NCBI RefSeq assembly: GCF_040545425.1
Contig: NZ_JBEPLW010000006.1
Strand: one strand, 5' to 3'
Length of the DNA: 64,000 bases
Source of the DNA: Bhargavaea ullalensis
GTDB taxonomy: Bacteria; Bacillota; Bacilli; Bacillales_A; Planococcaceae
The notes beneath the pieces are model-generated. The model saw nothing but the letters and a program-made list of their open reading frames with translations, was not told the origin of the DNA and did no database searches. The position numbers and the translations under genes are program-made. Shown in pieces: positions 18,774-27,137 of the stretch. Numbering within the stretch: the stretch's first letter is position 1; every line of letters begins with the position of its first letter.

Positions 18774-18906
18774 GATTGCAACGCCCTGCAGCCTCTTCAA
18801 AGCCCAAAACGGCTTGGAGTTCAATCCGTCAAGGAGCGGACTTGACAGGGGGAATGAGTACCGTAACATTTTCCGGCAGGCTGCCGGAGCCGAGGAGGAA
18901 ATATCA

Positions 18907-20103
18907 TTGACCAATCGTCGCCTTTTTACATCGGAATCGGTCACTGAGGGCCATCCGGACAAGATCTGCGACCAGATCTCCGATGCGATCCTGGATGCAA
19001 TCCTGAAAGACGACCCAAATGCGCGCGTCGCATGCGAAACGACCGTCACGACGGGCCTTGTGCTTGTGGCGGGTGAAATCACGACTTCCACTTACGTGGA
19101 CATCCCGAAAGTGGTCCGTGAAACCGTTAAGGAAATCGGCTACACGCGGGCGAAATACGGATTTGATGCCGAGACGAGTGCGGTGCTGACTTCGATCGAT
19201 GAGCAGTCGCCGGACATCGCCGCCGGAGTCGACGTCGCACTGGAGTCGAGGGAAGGCCGGATGGACGATCAGGAACTGGAAGCGATCGGTGCCGGGGACC
19301 AGGGGCTCATGTTCGGCTTTGCGTGCGATGAAACACCGGAGCTCATGCCGCTCCCGATCAGCCTTGCGCACAAGCTGGCCCGGCGGCTGGCGGAAGTCCG
19401 CAAAGAAGAGGTTCTTCCTTATCTGCGTCCGGACGGCAAGACTCAGGTGACCGTGGAATACGGCGAAGACGGCCGGCCTGTCCGGGTCGACACGATCGTC
19501 ATCTCGACGCAGCACCATCCTGAGATCTCCCTTGAGCAGATCCAGCGGAACATCCGCGAATATGTGATCGACGAAGTCGTTCCGGCGGAATTGATCGACG
19601 GGGAGACCAAGTTTTTCATCAATCCGACCGGTCGCTTCGTCATCGGCGGTCCTCAGGGAGATGCGGGTCTCACCGGCCGCAAAATCATCGTGGATACGTA
19701 TGGCGGCTACGCACGGCACGGCGGAGGAGCATTCTCGGGCAAGGATCCGACTAAAGTCGACCGTTCTGCGGCTTATGCGGCGCGCTACGTCGCAAAGAAC
19801 ATCGTCGCAGCAGGGCTTGCGACAAAATGCGAAGTGCAGCTTGCCTATGCGATCGGCGTCGCACAGCCGGTTTCGATTTCGATCGACACATTCGGCACCG
19901 GCCAGGCAAGCGAAGAAGAGCTTGTCGGGTGGGTACGCGACCTGTTTGACCTGCGTCCGGCAGGCATCATCCAGATGCTGGATCTCCGGCGTCCGATGTA
20001 CAAACAGACAGCCGCCTACGGACACTTCGGGCGCACCGACGTGGACCTTCCGTGGGAGCGGACCGACAAAGCCGGATCCCTGAAGGAAAAAGCGGGTCTT
20101 TAA
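18907..20103 (+). CDS. metK: S-adenosylmethionine synthetase
   Basis: MetK makes SAM from methionine and ATP, so the riboswitch in its leader closes a product feedback loop. It has 398 residues, the usual size. Signatures include SESVTEGHPDKICDQISDAILDAIL at the N-terminus, the GAGDQGLMFGFACDE hexapeptide region and GGGAFSGKDPTKVDRSAAYAARY. The start is TTG at 18907, 8 bases after GAGGAGG; the open frame continues upstream into the riboswitch, but that part is not coding. It is followed by a strong terminator. Confidence 0.96.
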   Translation: MTNRRLFTSESVTEGHPDKICDQISDAILDAILKDDPNARVACETTVTTGLVLVAGEITTSTYVDIPKVVRETVKEIGYTRAKYGFDAETSAVLTSIDEQSPDIAAGVDVALESREGRMDDQELEAIGAGDQGLMFGFACDETPELMPLPISLAHKLARRLAEVRKEEVLPYLRPDGKTQVTVEYGEDGRPVRVDTIVISTQHHPEISLEQIQRNIREYVIDEVVPAELIDGETKFFINPTGRFVIGGPQGDAGLTGRKIIVDTYGGYARHGGGAFSGKDPTKVDRSAAYAARYVAKNIVAAGLATKCEVQLAYAIGVAQPVSISIDTFGTGQASEEELVGWVRDLFDLRPAGIIQMLDLRRPMYKQTAAYGHFGRTDVDLPWERTDKAGSLKEKAGL

Positions 20104-20167
20104 GACGGCTGGCTGCGCGTCAAACGCAATGCCGCCCGATCCCCATCGGATCGGGATCAACAACAGG

Positions 20168-20203
20168 AAAGGCCCGGGTGCCAGATGGCACCCGGGCCTT
20201 TCT
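20168..20203. terminator. Bidirectional terminator, metK / carbonic anhydrase
   Basis: Perfect 15-bp stem AAAGGCCCGGGTGCC / GGCACCCGGGCCTTT with loop AGAT between convergent genes. Confidence 0.9.
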
Positions 20204-20716
20204 TCATTTCTGCAGGCTTTTATAGTATTGGCCTTTTTGGGCGTATTCACGCACGATCCGTTCCATGTCTTTCCGGTCTTCTTCATTGAGAGGCCGGATG
20301 ACTTTTGCCGGAGAGCCGAAGGCGAGCATGCCGGCGGGGATTTTCTTGCCCTGCGGGACGAGCGAGCCGGCACCGATGAATGCACCCTCGCCGATTTCCG
20401 CTCCGTCCAGCACGATCGATCCCATTCCGATGAGTGCACCCTGCCGGATCGTGCAGCTGTGGAGGATAACATTGTGGCCGACCGTCACGTCGTCTTCGAG
20501 GACAAGCGGGAAGGCAGGGCTTTGGTGAAGCATCGACAGATCCTGGATATTGACGCGCTTTCCGATTTTCGTGGGCGAGACGTCGCCGCGGATCACAGTG
20601 TTGAACCAGATGGAGGACCCTTCGCCGATTTCGACATTGCCCGTCACGGTGGCATGGTCTGCGATGAAAACCGACGGGTGGATGGTCGGTTGTTTGCCGT
20701 TGAATGGATAAATCAT
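20204..20716 (-). CDS. ytoA: Gamma-class carbonic anhydrase-like protein (YtoA)
   Basis: A 170-residue left-handed beta-helix protein. Hexapeptide repeats run from about residue 12 to 140 (SVFIADHATVTGNVEIGEGSSIW, then RVNIQDLSMLH, DDVTVGHNVILHSC, IGMGSIVLDGAEIGEGAFIGAGSLV). The three zinc-type His ligands are present in DLSMLH and VGHNVILH. The family is annotated as gamma carbonic anhydrase, but activity of the Bacillus members is not settled. ATG at 20716 follows GAGAGGA; the open frame continues upstream into the leader and into the divergent gene. Confidence 0.85.
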   Translation of the reverse strand: MIYPFNGKQPTIHPSVFIADHATVTGNVEIGEGSSIWFNTVIRGDVSPTKIGKRVNIQDLSMLHQSPAFPLVLEDDVTVGHNVILHSCTIRQGALIGMGSIVLDGAEIGEGAFIGAGSLVPQGKKIPAGMLAFGSPAKVIRPLNEEDRKDMERIVREYAQKGQYYKSLQK

Positions 20717-20831
20717 CGAAAAATCCTCTCTTTCCATGTAAGATTGGTGATATATTAACTTTACCAGAAAAAGAGGTTCCGTTGGTTTCCGGGAACGGCC
20801 GGCAATCGCGGACGGGAGAGGATGGACAGCC

Positions 20832-21623
20832 ATGTGGAAATGGGAAGCGGAGGGGCAGCCGAAGGCCACGGTCGTTCTGTTTCATAATGCATATGAATAT
20901 CACGGCCGCCATGCATGGCTCATCGAACGGTTCAGGACGGCCGGCATGCATGTGATCGCGGGGGATCTTCCGGGCCACGGAAGCCGCGGAACGGAAGTCC
21001 ATGACGAGGCAATCCAGGAATACCGCGAATTCGCAGGGCAGCTCGTCAAGGCCGGTCTCGCGGAGAGCGTCCCGCTGTTTTTGTACGGCCACGGACTTGG
21101 GGGTCTGCTCGCTGCCGACCAGGCAAGGCTGATGGGCAATGCGTGTGCGGGCCTGGTCCTGACTTCGCCGTGGTTTGCGCTCGATCATCTTCCGCCGAAG
21201 ATGAAGGGAGCCTTGTCCGGCATCGGTAAAATCGCCTCGGGCATCAAGTTTAACCACCGGATCACCGAAGAAATGCTGACACGGGCACCGGAGCCCGGTG
21301 CTGCGGAAGGCAGCCGGCTTTCCTATCATCCGGTCGCAACGGCGGGATGGTACCGGGAACTGGCTTTATATATGAGGGAAATGTCCGAACTGCCTGCAGC
21401 CGGCGGAGCGCCTGTCCTGCTGCACACGGGGGAAAAGGATGAAATCGCCAGCCGGAAGGCGGCACGGGAGTGGCTCGTCAAGGAAGGCAGGGAGGAATTC
21501 CAGTACAAAATGTGGAATAACTGCCGTCATGACATTTTCCACGAACCCGAGAAAGAGGAAGTGTTCCTGTATACGGAAGCGTTCATCAACTCCGTGCTTC
21601 GTTCGCTCGGCTACGTGGCCTGA
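20832..21623 (+). CDS. ytpA: YtpA-like alpha/beta hydrolase lacking the Ser nucleophile
   Basis: A 263-residue homologue of the lysophospholipase-type hydrolase YtpA, which sits next to ytoA in B. subtilis. Landmarks match: NAYEYHGRHAWLIERF, GDLPGHGSRG, LTSPWFAL, the WYREL stretch and RHDIFHEPEKEEVF with the catalytic His. The nucleophile elbow, GHSMGG in active members, reads GHGLGG here (residues 86-91). Residue 88 is GGA-encoded Gly at 21093-21095, and the oxyanion HG motif is also changed to HN. The frame is otherwise intact, so this looks like a conserved non-catalytic fold, or an enzyme with changed chemistry, and not a decayed gene. Confidence 0.82.
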   Translation: MWKWEAEGQPKATVVLFHNAYEYHGRHAWLIERFRTAGMHVIAGDLPGHGSRGTEVHDEAIQEYREFAGQLVKAGLAESVPLFLYGHGLGGLLAADQARLMGNACAGLVLTSPWFALDHLPPKMKGALSGIGKIASGIKFNHRITEEMLTRAPEPGAAEGSRLSYHPVATAGWYRELALYMREMSELPAAGGAPVLLHTGEKDEIASRKAAREWLVKEGREEFQYKMWNNCRHDIFHEPEKEEVFLYTEAFINSVLRSLGYVA

Positions 21624-21634
21624 GGAGGAATGGG

Positions 21635-22315
21635 ATGGACCAGGGAATCAGGAAGGCGGCGGCCCGGCTGCTGTTGACGGCGGCCCTGCTGCTGTTCGGC
21701 GACCCCGTGACCGGCACGTTCGGCACGAAAGACGAACCGTTGCTCGACCAGGTGTTCATGATCGGCAACGATGACGGGACCGGAACGGGATTTCTTATTG
21801 AAAAGTCGGGACTTCTCCTCACCAATCACCATGTGGTCGGCTCATTCGAGGAACAGGATGTCTGGTCGCTCGGAGGAGCGGAGTACAAGGGTGAGGTCTT
21901 GGAGACGAACCGATTCCTCGACCTGGCACTCATCAAGATCGACGGCTTTCCCGGCGGAACGCCGCTCGTGCTGTCCGATGTGACGCCCGAAAGGATGGAG
22001 AAAGTGCTTACGCCGAGCTGGACGGTGGATCATCCGTTCGTCATCCGGGAAGGCACGGTCCAGCTGCTGCATCAGATGGTCGGAGTCGACGAACAGGAAC
22101 CGGTGTTTACCGACTTTATGATTGCCAGCACGAAGCTTGAACCCGGCATGAGCGGCAGTCCGGTCATCCGGACGGAAACGGGGGAAGTGATCGGCATCAA
22201 TGTGGCAACGGAGGCCTGGAGCAAAATTTCAATCAGTGTCCCGGTCGCAACGGTCAGTGAAGTCACCGGCCGCTGGATCAACGAACACGGAGAAGGAGGT
22301 ACGGAAGATGAATGA
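21635..22315 (+). CDS. Trypsin-like serine protease, exported
   Basis: A 226-residue chymotrypsin-fold protease. A hydrophobic N-terminal segment (residues 10-21, LLLTAALLLFG) suggests export or anchoring. The triad is readable: His66 in LLTNHHVVGS, Asp96 in RFLDLALIKIDG and Ser173 in EPGMSGSPVI. It lacks a PDZ domain, so it is shorter than HtrA/DegP. The ATG is 11 bp after the YtpA-like gene, with TGAGGAGGAATGGG as ribosome site, and the 3' end overlaps the cupin gene. The three genes therefore form one operon. The substrate is unknown. Confidence 0.85.
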   Translation: MDQGIRKAAARLLLTAALLLFGDPVTGTFGTKDEPLLDQVFMIGNDDGTGTGFLIEKSGLLLTNHHVVGSFEEQDVWSLGGAEYKGEVLETNRFLDLALIKIDGFPGGTPLVLSDVTPERMEKVLTPSWTVDHPFVIREGTVQLLHQMVGVDEQEPVFTDFMIASTKLEPGMSGSPVIRTETGEVIGINVATEAWSKISISVPVATVSEVTGRWINEHGEGGTEDE

Positions 22316-22799
22316 CCGGTCGGAAATGTATATCCGCACGCTTGGACTGGAACCGCATCCGGAAGGCGGCCATTATGCCGGGACGTTTGCGGGGACTCCG
22401 GATGAGGAGGGCGGGGCTCATCTTTACACGAGCATTTATTTTCTCCTGGAGTCGGGGGACTGCTCCCGTCTGCACCGGCTGAAGTCGGACGAGCTCTGGT
22501 ATTTCCACGACGGCGGGCCGCTCGATATCCATATGATTTTCCCGGACGGCTCTTGCCGGAGGGAGCGGCTCGGACTCGGGATCGAATGCGGAGAAAAGCC
22601 GCAGGTCCTCGTCCCGGCCGGTACGATCTTCGGCTCCGAACCGGCAGCCGGCAGCGAATTCTCGCTCGTCGGCTGCATGGTCGCCCCGGGCTTCGACTTC
22701 GCAGACTTTGAGCTGTTCACACAAAACGAACTGCTCGTCGACTATCCCCAACATGAAGAATTAATCCGGCAACTCGCCTACCCAGCCATCCCGAAATGA
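22308..22799 (+). CDS. Cupin-type DUF985 protein
   Basis: A 163-residue single-domain cupin of the DUF985 type. Typical strings: LGLEPHPEGGHYAGTF, TSIYFLLESGDCSRLHRLKSDELWYFHDGGPLDIHMI with the metal-type His and Glu residues, VPAGTIFGSEPAAGSEFSLVGCMVAPGFDFADFEL. The family is often described as sugar-epimerase-like but has no settled activity. ATG at 22308 lies after GAAGGAGGTACGGAAG and overlaps the protease gene by 8 bp. Its last codons form the left arm of a terminator. Confidence 0.85.
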   Translation: MNDRSEMYIRTLGLEPHPEGGHYAGTFAGTPDEEGGAHLYTSIYFLLESGDCSRLHRLKSDELWYFHDGGPLDIHMIFPDGSCRRERLGLGIECGEKPQVLVPAGTIFGSEPAAGSEFSLVGCMVAPGFDFADFELFTQNELLVDYPQHEELIRQLAYPAIPK

Positions 22800-22816
22800 C
22801 GGGATGACTTTTTTTG
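22787..22816 (+). terminator. Terminator at the end of the cupin gene
   Basis: CATCCCG / CGGGATG stem with a 6-base loop and a T8 run. It ends 25 bases before the first tandem array. Confidence 0.8.
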
Positions 22817-22840
22817 CAGGAAAACGGAATGAAGGTCGGA

Positions 22841-23260
22841 ATATGCGGCCGGAAATCGGAGTATGGGGCCGAAATTCGAAGTATGGCATCTGAAATCGGA
22901 GTATGGGATCGAAATTCGGAGTATGGCATCTGAAATCGGAGTATGGGGCCGGATATCGGAGTATGGCGTCTGAAATCGGAGTATGGGATCGAAATTCGGA
23001 GTATGGCGTCTGAAATCGGAGTATGGGATCGAAATTCGGAGTATGGCGTCTGAAATCGGAGTATGGAAGCGAAAATCGGAGTATGGGGCCGAATATCGGA
23101 GTATGGGATCGAAATTCGGAGTATGGGATCGAAATTCGGAGTATGTCGTCTGAAATCGGAGTATGGGGCCGAAATTCGAAGTATGGCATCTGAAATCGGA
23201 GTATGGAAGCGAAAATTGGAGTATGGGGCCGAAAGTCGGAGTATGAAGCTGAAAACGGAG
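22841..23260 (+). repeat. Tandem array A: 21 units of 20 bp
   Basis: Twenty-one units in exact 20-bp register fill this stretch. The core is TCGGAGTATGG; the remaining bases fall into about five spacer classes: GGCCGAAAT, CATCTGAAA, GATCGAAAT, CGTCTGAAA and AAGCGAAAA. GAAATT-type and TGAAAT-type spacers tend to alternate, giving a 40-bp super-period. There is no length variation over 420 bp; divergence is by substitution only. It lies between two genes of the same direction. The array is open in two frames on the minus strand and one on the plus strand simply because the unit lacks stops, so I do not call a gene here. Confidence 0.95.
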
Positions 23261-23351
23261 CATCCCGCCCCAACCCGCCGACACCCTCCATCTTCGCGTA
23301 ACCCCGGGCCTTTTCCTCCGTCTGATTAAATAGGGGAAGGGGCGATCATGG

Positions 23352-23813
23352 ATGATCCGCTTGACCATATTTTCATTGATCATCATGCTGACGCTTGCCG
23401 GCTGCGGCGAGCGCACCGGCGGGCCGGTGGAGACGGCAGAACCCGCAATACCGGAAATGATCATAGTCATCGACGGGCAGGAGTACCGGACTGCGGTCGG
23501 TCCGTATTGCTGGCAGTCGGGCAACTCGGCCGTTTGTGCGGACAAGGAAGGGGATCCGTTTGCCTACGAAGAATCGGTTCCCCCGATCACGGGCGCGCCG
23601 GGGGAAGAGGCGACATTAAAATTTGAACAGCCGCCTGATTCGTTTTCCGTCAAGGTCCAAGACGAGCACGGCCGGGACATTTCCCAATCCGGTGAACCCA
23701 TCTTATTGCCCGGCGCAGACGGAAAATATGGTTATTCGGTCACCGGCGTCTGGCCGCAGGGAGAAGTGACTTTCCTGTTCGTCGTCCGGGTCAAGCCGCA
23801 TTCGCCGGATTGA
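23352..23813 (+). CDS. Putative lipoprotein of unknown function
   Basis: A 153-residue protein with a lipoprotein signal (MIRLTIFSLIIMLTLAGCGE, lipidated Cys 18) and a short Pro/Glu-rich linker. The mature part of about 110 residues is probably beta-rich, with two cysteines (GPYCWQSGNSAVCADKEG) that may form a disulphide, and ends in GEVTFLFVVRVKPHSPD. I do not recognise a family. A GGGGAAGGGGCG ribosome site precedes ATG 23352. It stands between array A and a small hydrophilic protein gene. Confidence 0.75.
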   Translation: MIRLTIFSLIIMLTLAGCGERTGGPVETAEPAIPEMIIVIDGQEYRTAVGPYCWQSGNSAVCADKEGDPFAYEESVPPITGAPGEEATLKFEQPPDSFSVKVQDEHGRDISQSGEPILLPGADGKYGYSVTGVWPQGEVTFLFVVRVKPHSPD

Positions 23814-23870
23814 AAAATGGCTTTCCGGGTAAAGTAAGCTGTAGACGCAATCAAGAAGGAGGAATCCGTC

Positions 23871-24107
23871 ATGTCCCAAAACAACAGCAGAACGCCCGAA
23901 CAGATGGCCAAGGCTTCGGCGGAAGCCATGAAGAAGAGCCATGAGCAGACGCAAAACATCGCGAAGAAATCCGGCGGCACCTCACCGGTCAAGCCGGGGA
24001 AACAATTCTCCGATGAGGCGCGCAAGACCGACCAGGTGGCAGCCACTGAATATACGGACGGCGACGGCGGTTTCGACCCGCGGGACAAGCTGGAGACAGG
24101 CGAATAA
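23871..24107 (+). CDS. Small hydrophilic protein, unknown
   Basis: A 78-residue, highly charged, Gln/Lys/Ala-rich protein without hydrophobic core (MSQNNSRTPEQMAKASAEAM start, SGGTSPVKPGKQFSDEA middle, acidic end), probably disordered. The ribosome site AAGGAGGAATCCGTC precedes ATG 23871, and a terminator follows, so it is a short free-standing transcript. Composition recalls small acid-soluble or stress proteins, but I see no SASP motif. A weak GGGTAA with GATTGA 13 bp upstream (23808-23832) hints at sigma-B control. Confidence 0.7.
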   Translation: MSQNNSRTPEQMAKASAEAMKKSHEQTQNIAKKSGGTSPVKPGKQFSDEARKTDQVAATEYTDGDGGFDPRDKLETGE

Positions 24108-24122
24108 ACACGGAATATCCGG

Positions 24123-24160
24123 AAGGCGGCGCTGCATGGGTTTGCAGACCGCCTTTTTTT
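24123..24160 (+). terminator. Terminator after the small hydrophilic gene
   Basis: Outer arms AAGGCGG / CCGCCTT and inner arms CTGCA / TGCAG, then a T7 run. Confidence 0.75.
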
Positions 24161-24200
24161 GATTAGAATAAAGGGATTGAGGAAAGAAAGGGTGGCGGAC

Positions 24201-26387
24201 ATGACGGACTTTTTCGAACGGAAGCGGGCGGAGACGGGAGTGGCGCTGAATGAAGTGCAGAAGCAGGCGGTCCTGACGACGGACGGCCCGCTTCTACTGC
24301 TTGCCTGCCCGGGTTCGGGAAAGACGACGACGATGATCATGAGGATCGGCTACATGATCGAGGAAAAGGGGATCAACCCCGGCCGCATCAAACCGATCAC
24401 ATTCAGCAAGGCGTCCGCCCGCGACATGGCCAACCGGTTTGCGCAGCTTTTCCCGACGCTCCGGGTGCCCGCATTCTCGACGATCCACAGCCTGGCATTC
24501 AAGATTGCCCGGGAGCATCTCGAGCAGACAGGCAAAGGCTTTGCGCTTATTGAAGGGGAAAAGCAGCCGGGCATCCCGACGAGGAATGCGCTGCTCCGCC
24601 AAAGCTTTCGCGATGTCGAAAAAGAAGAACCGAAAGAAGAAGAGCTGGCTTCCCTGTCCACTTTTGCTAGCTACGTGAAAAACCGGCTCATTTCACCAAG
24701 TGAATGGGGCGGCCTAAAAGGTCCTTTTCCGCAGGCGGGAATGATGCTCAGGAAATATGAAGCACTGAAGACGAGAAACCCGCGGCAGCTGTTGCTGGAC
24801 TTCGATGATATGCTCACCATTGCGGAGGAAGGGCTGCGGACTGATCCCGATTTGTGCAGGCGGACGCAGGATCGTTTCGACTATGTCATCACGGATGAAA
24901 GCCAGGACACCTCGCTGGCGCAGCACCGGATCGTCGAGCACCTCGTCCGCCGTCATCAGAACCTGTGTGCGGTCGCGGATGACGACCAGACCATCTATAC
25001 ATGGAGGGGAGCGGATCCCGAATATTTGCTGGGGTTCACCGGGCCGTATCCTGATGCGAAGATCCTGATGATGGAGACCAATTACCGGTCATCGGAAGAA
25101 ATCGTGGGCGTTTCGGCGGGCTTCATCAAGCGCAACCGGAAAAGATACGAAAAAGGAATGAGGGCCGTCAACGGCAATGCCGGCCCCGTCTTCGTCAAAA
25201 AATTTCCGGACCGGGACACGCAGGTCCGCTACATTATTTATGAACTGCTCGCAGAGGAAAATCCGGGCGATGCAGCGGTGCTGTTCCGCAACAATTCGTC
25301 TTCGACGGCATTCGTCCATGAGCTGCACCGGCGAGGCATCCCGTTTTACATGAAAGACGCGGACGACCGGTTTTTTGACCACTGGATCGTGGAAGACGTG
25401 CTGAATTTCATGCGCCTTGCCTTCAATACCGCACACAAAGGCGTGTTCGGCAAGATCGCACTGAAAATGGATCTGTACATATCACGCGCGGCGCTTGACC
25501 AGTTTATCCGTTCGGGTGTCGGCGGGAACGTTTTCGACGGATTCCTTGAAGAGCCGGGGCTCAAGGACAGCCAGCGCAGAAAGCTTGTCCTTTACCGGGA
25601 TATTTACGGCAGCCTGAAGGGCAAAAGGCCGGCAGAAGTGATCCGGATCATCCGCCGGGACCTCGGATACGAAGAATCCCTGAAAAGCCGTGCGGACAAG
25701 TTCGGTTACCGCGCGGATGCCCTGCTCGGCATGCTGGACACACTGGAAAGCATCGCCAAGCCGCTCAGGACGATGACCGAGTTTGCAGAGCGGCTCACCG
25801 AACTGAAAGAGGCCGTGAAAGAGGCAAAGACACGTCCGTCGGAAGGCGCCGTGACGCTTTCGACTTTCCACAGTTCAAAGGGCCTTGAGTTCCGCCGGGT
25901 GTTCATGATCGACTTGATCGAAGGCCAGTTTCCGTCTGCCGAAGATGCAAAGGATCCCGATCTGCTCGAAGAAGCGAGGCGGCTGTTCTACGTCGGCATG
26001 ACGAGAGCGAAGGCTCGGCTTGAGTTGCTTGGCTATGATCGGGATGACCGCGGCTCGTCTGTGTCTGCTTCGCGTTTTGTCGGAGAAGTGGATGGCCTGC
26101 TTGCGATCAAGGAAGGGCGCGAACGCCTGCAGGCTCCCTCGGCAGCCGGGGAAACGCGATCATTTGTCCGGTCCTCCACCAACACCGAGCCGATGCCCGG
26201 CGCGATCCAGGATCCGGCGAAAATTGTGCCCGGCCTGAAAATCCGCCACCGCGTCTTCGGCGACGGAGAAGTCGAAGCGGTCCGGGACGGCCGGGTTTCC
26301 GTCAAGTTCAAAAAACAGCAGAAGGATCTGGATCTCGGGATGTGCATCGGGCGCGGGCTGATCGCGGAAGCCGGTGAAGGGGCGTGA
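24201..26387 (+). CDS. UvrD/PcrA-like superfamily 1 DNA helicase
   Basis: A 728-residue SF1A 3'-5' helicase. Motifs in order: LNEVQKQAVLTTDGPLLLLACPGSGKTTTM (Q-motif and Walker A, near residues 15-45), FSKASARDMANRF (Ia), DYVITDESQDTS (Walker B), ADDDQTIYTWRGADPEYLL (III), METNYRSSEEIV (IV), TLSTFHSSKGLEFRRVFMIDLIEGQFP (V) and RRLFYVGMTRAKARLEL (VI). The C-terminal VPGLKIRHRVFGDGEVEAV segment resembles the Tudor-like tail of PcrA. It is shorter and more divergent than PcrA itself, so probably an accessory repair helicase. ATG 24201 follows AAAGGGTGG; the end overlaps crcB by 4 bp. Confidence 0.85.
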   Translation: MTDFFERKRAETGVALNEVQKQAVLTTDGPLLLLACPGSGKTTTMIMRIGYMIEEKGINPGRIKPITFSKASARDMANRFAQLFPTLRVPAFSTIHSLAFKIAREHLEQTGKGFALIEGEKQPGIPTRNALLRQSFRDVEKEEPKEEELASLSTFASYVKNRLISPSEWGGLKGPFPQAGMMLRKYEALKTRNPRQLLLDFDDMLTIAEEGLRTDPDLCRRTQDRFDYVITDESQDTSLAQHRIVEHLVRRHQNLCAVADDDQTIYTWRGADPEYLLGFTGPYPDAKILMMETNYRSSEEIVGVSAGFIKRNRKRYEKGMRAVNGNAGPVFVKKFPDRDTQVRYIIYELLAEENPGDAAVLFRNNSSSTAFVHELHRRGIPFYMKDADDRFFDHWIVEDVLNFMRLAFNTAHKGVFGKIALKMDLYISRAALDQFIRSGVGGNVFDGFLEEPGLKDSQRRKLVLYRDIYGSLKGKRPAEVIRIIRRDLGYEESLKSRADKFGYRADALLGMLDTLESIAKPLRTMTEFAERLTELKEAVKEAKTRPSEGAVTLSTFHSSKGLEFRRVFMIDLIEGQFPSAEDAKDPDLLEEARRLFYVGMTRAKARLELLGYDRDDRGSSVSASRFVGEVDGLLAIKEGRERLQAPSAAGETRSFVRSSTNTEPMPGAIQDPAKIVPGLKIRHRVFGDGEVEAVRDGRVSVKFKKQQKDLDLGMCIGRGLIAEAGEGA

Positions 26388-26749
26388 AGGCATGGATTGC
26401 GGTCGGGATCGGCGGCGCAGCCGGCGCGACGGGGCGATTCCTGGTCGGCCTGTTGCTCCAGCAGTCAGGCGGCTTCCCGTACGGCACTCTTTTCGTCAAT
26501 TTGACGGGGACGTTTGTCCTTTGTGCCCTGATTTCCGCCTCTCCGTTCAAAGGTGCCTGGAAATCGGGCGTCCAGACCGGATTCCTCGGCTCCTTTACCA
26601 CCTTCTCGGCACTTGGAACAGAACTGGCCGGCTTTCTTGATGAACAAAGATGGGCCACGGCCGGTCTCTACGCCGCCGTGAGCCTGGCGGGCGGATTTAT
26701 TGCGGGAACGGCGGGCTTTCGGGCCGGCGAGAGGAGTGAAAGCGCATGA
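26384..26749 (+). CDS. crcB: Fluoride channel subunit CrcB/Fluc (first copy)
   Basis: A 121-residue Fluc protein with four membrane segments. The conserved GGAAGATGRFLVG, GTLFVNLTGTFVLC and TGFLGSFTTFSALGTE strings carry the Asn and Phe residues of the fluoride pathway. It begins with GTG at 26384 in the GTGA overlap with the helicase stop and ends in an ATGA overlap with a second copy. The two proteins probably assemble as an antiparallel heterodimer exporting fluoride. Confidence 0.92.
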   Translation: MKAWIAVGIGGAAGATGRFLVGLLLQQSGGFPYGTLFVNLTGTFVLCALISASPFKGAWKSGVQTGFLGSFTTFSALGTELAGFLDEQRWATAGLYAAVSLAGGFIAGTAGFRAGERSESA

Positions 26750-27105
26750 GCGCCTGGACAATCGGAGCGGTGGCGGCGGGCGGATTTCTCGGAGCGGTGG
26801 CGCGCCACGTTGTGTCCGGCCGGCTGAACCGCCCAGATCGCCCGTTTGGAACGGCACTGGTCAATCTCGCCGGCGCTTTCCTGGCCGGTTTTTTCCTGAA
26901 CGGCGTGCTGGCCGGACTGCCTCATGCCTTCGCTGTTTATGGATTCCTCGGCTCCTTCACCACTTTCTCCACCTGGCAGTCGGAAGTTGTGGGGCTGTGG
27001 AAGAAAGGAAGCCGGCGGTCGGCTGCGATTTCTTCGTCCGGCCTGCTCGTCCTCGGTGTCCTGGCCGCAGCCTTTGGCTGGCTGGCCGGGCATGCGGGCG
27101 GTTGA
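26746..27105 (+). CDS. crcB: Fluoride channel subunit CrcB/Fluc (second copy)
   Basis: A 119-residue partner of the preceding gene, with GGFLGAVARHVVSGRLN, GTALVNLAGAFLAGFFL and YGFLGSFTTFSTWQSE. The ATG overlaps the first copy's stop. No fluoride-riboswitch-like leader is visible because the pair sits directly behind the helicase gene, so expression appears tied to that upstream transcript. Confidence 0.92.
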   Translation: MSAWTIGAVAAGGFLGAVARHVVSGRLNRPDRPFGTALVNLAGAFLAGFFLNGVLAGLPHAFAVYGFLGSFTTFSTWQSEVVGLWKKGSRRSAAISSSGLLVLGVLAAAFGWLAGHAGG

Positions 27106-27137
27106 GCACTGATTGACTGGAAAGGGAGGGGGATTTA

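Noticed and set aside
18754..18906. Longer metK frame starting at 18754
   Set aside because: The upstream part starts within the riboswitch terminator; GAGGAGG before the TTG at 18907 and the usual protein length fix the start.
16641..20472. Long antisense frames opposite pckA (16641-18290) and metK (18904-20472)
   Set aside because: Same shadow effect; no ribosome sites or recognisable domains, and the sense genes are certain.
22761..23545. Long minus-strand open frames through array A (repetitive YSDFRxHTPIxD-type translations)
   Set aside because: Two overlapping frames are open at once, the repeat period (20 bp) is not a codon multiple, there is no ribosome site, and the array explains the openness.
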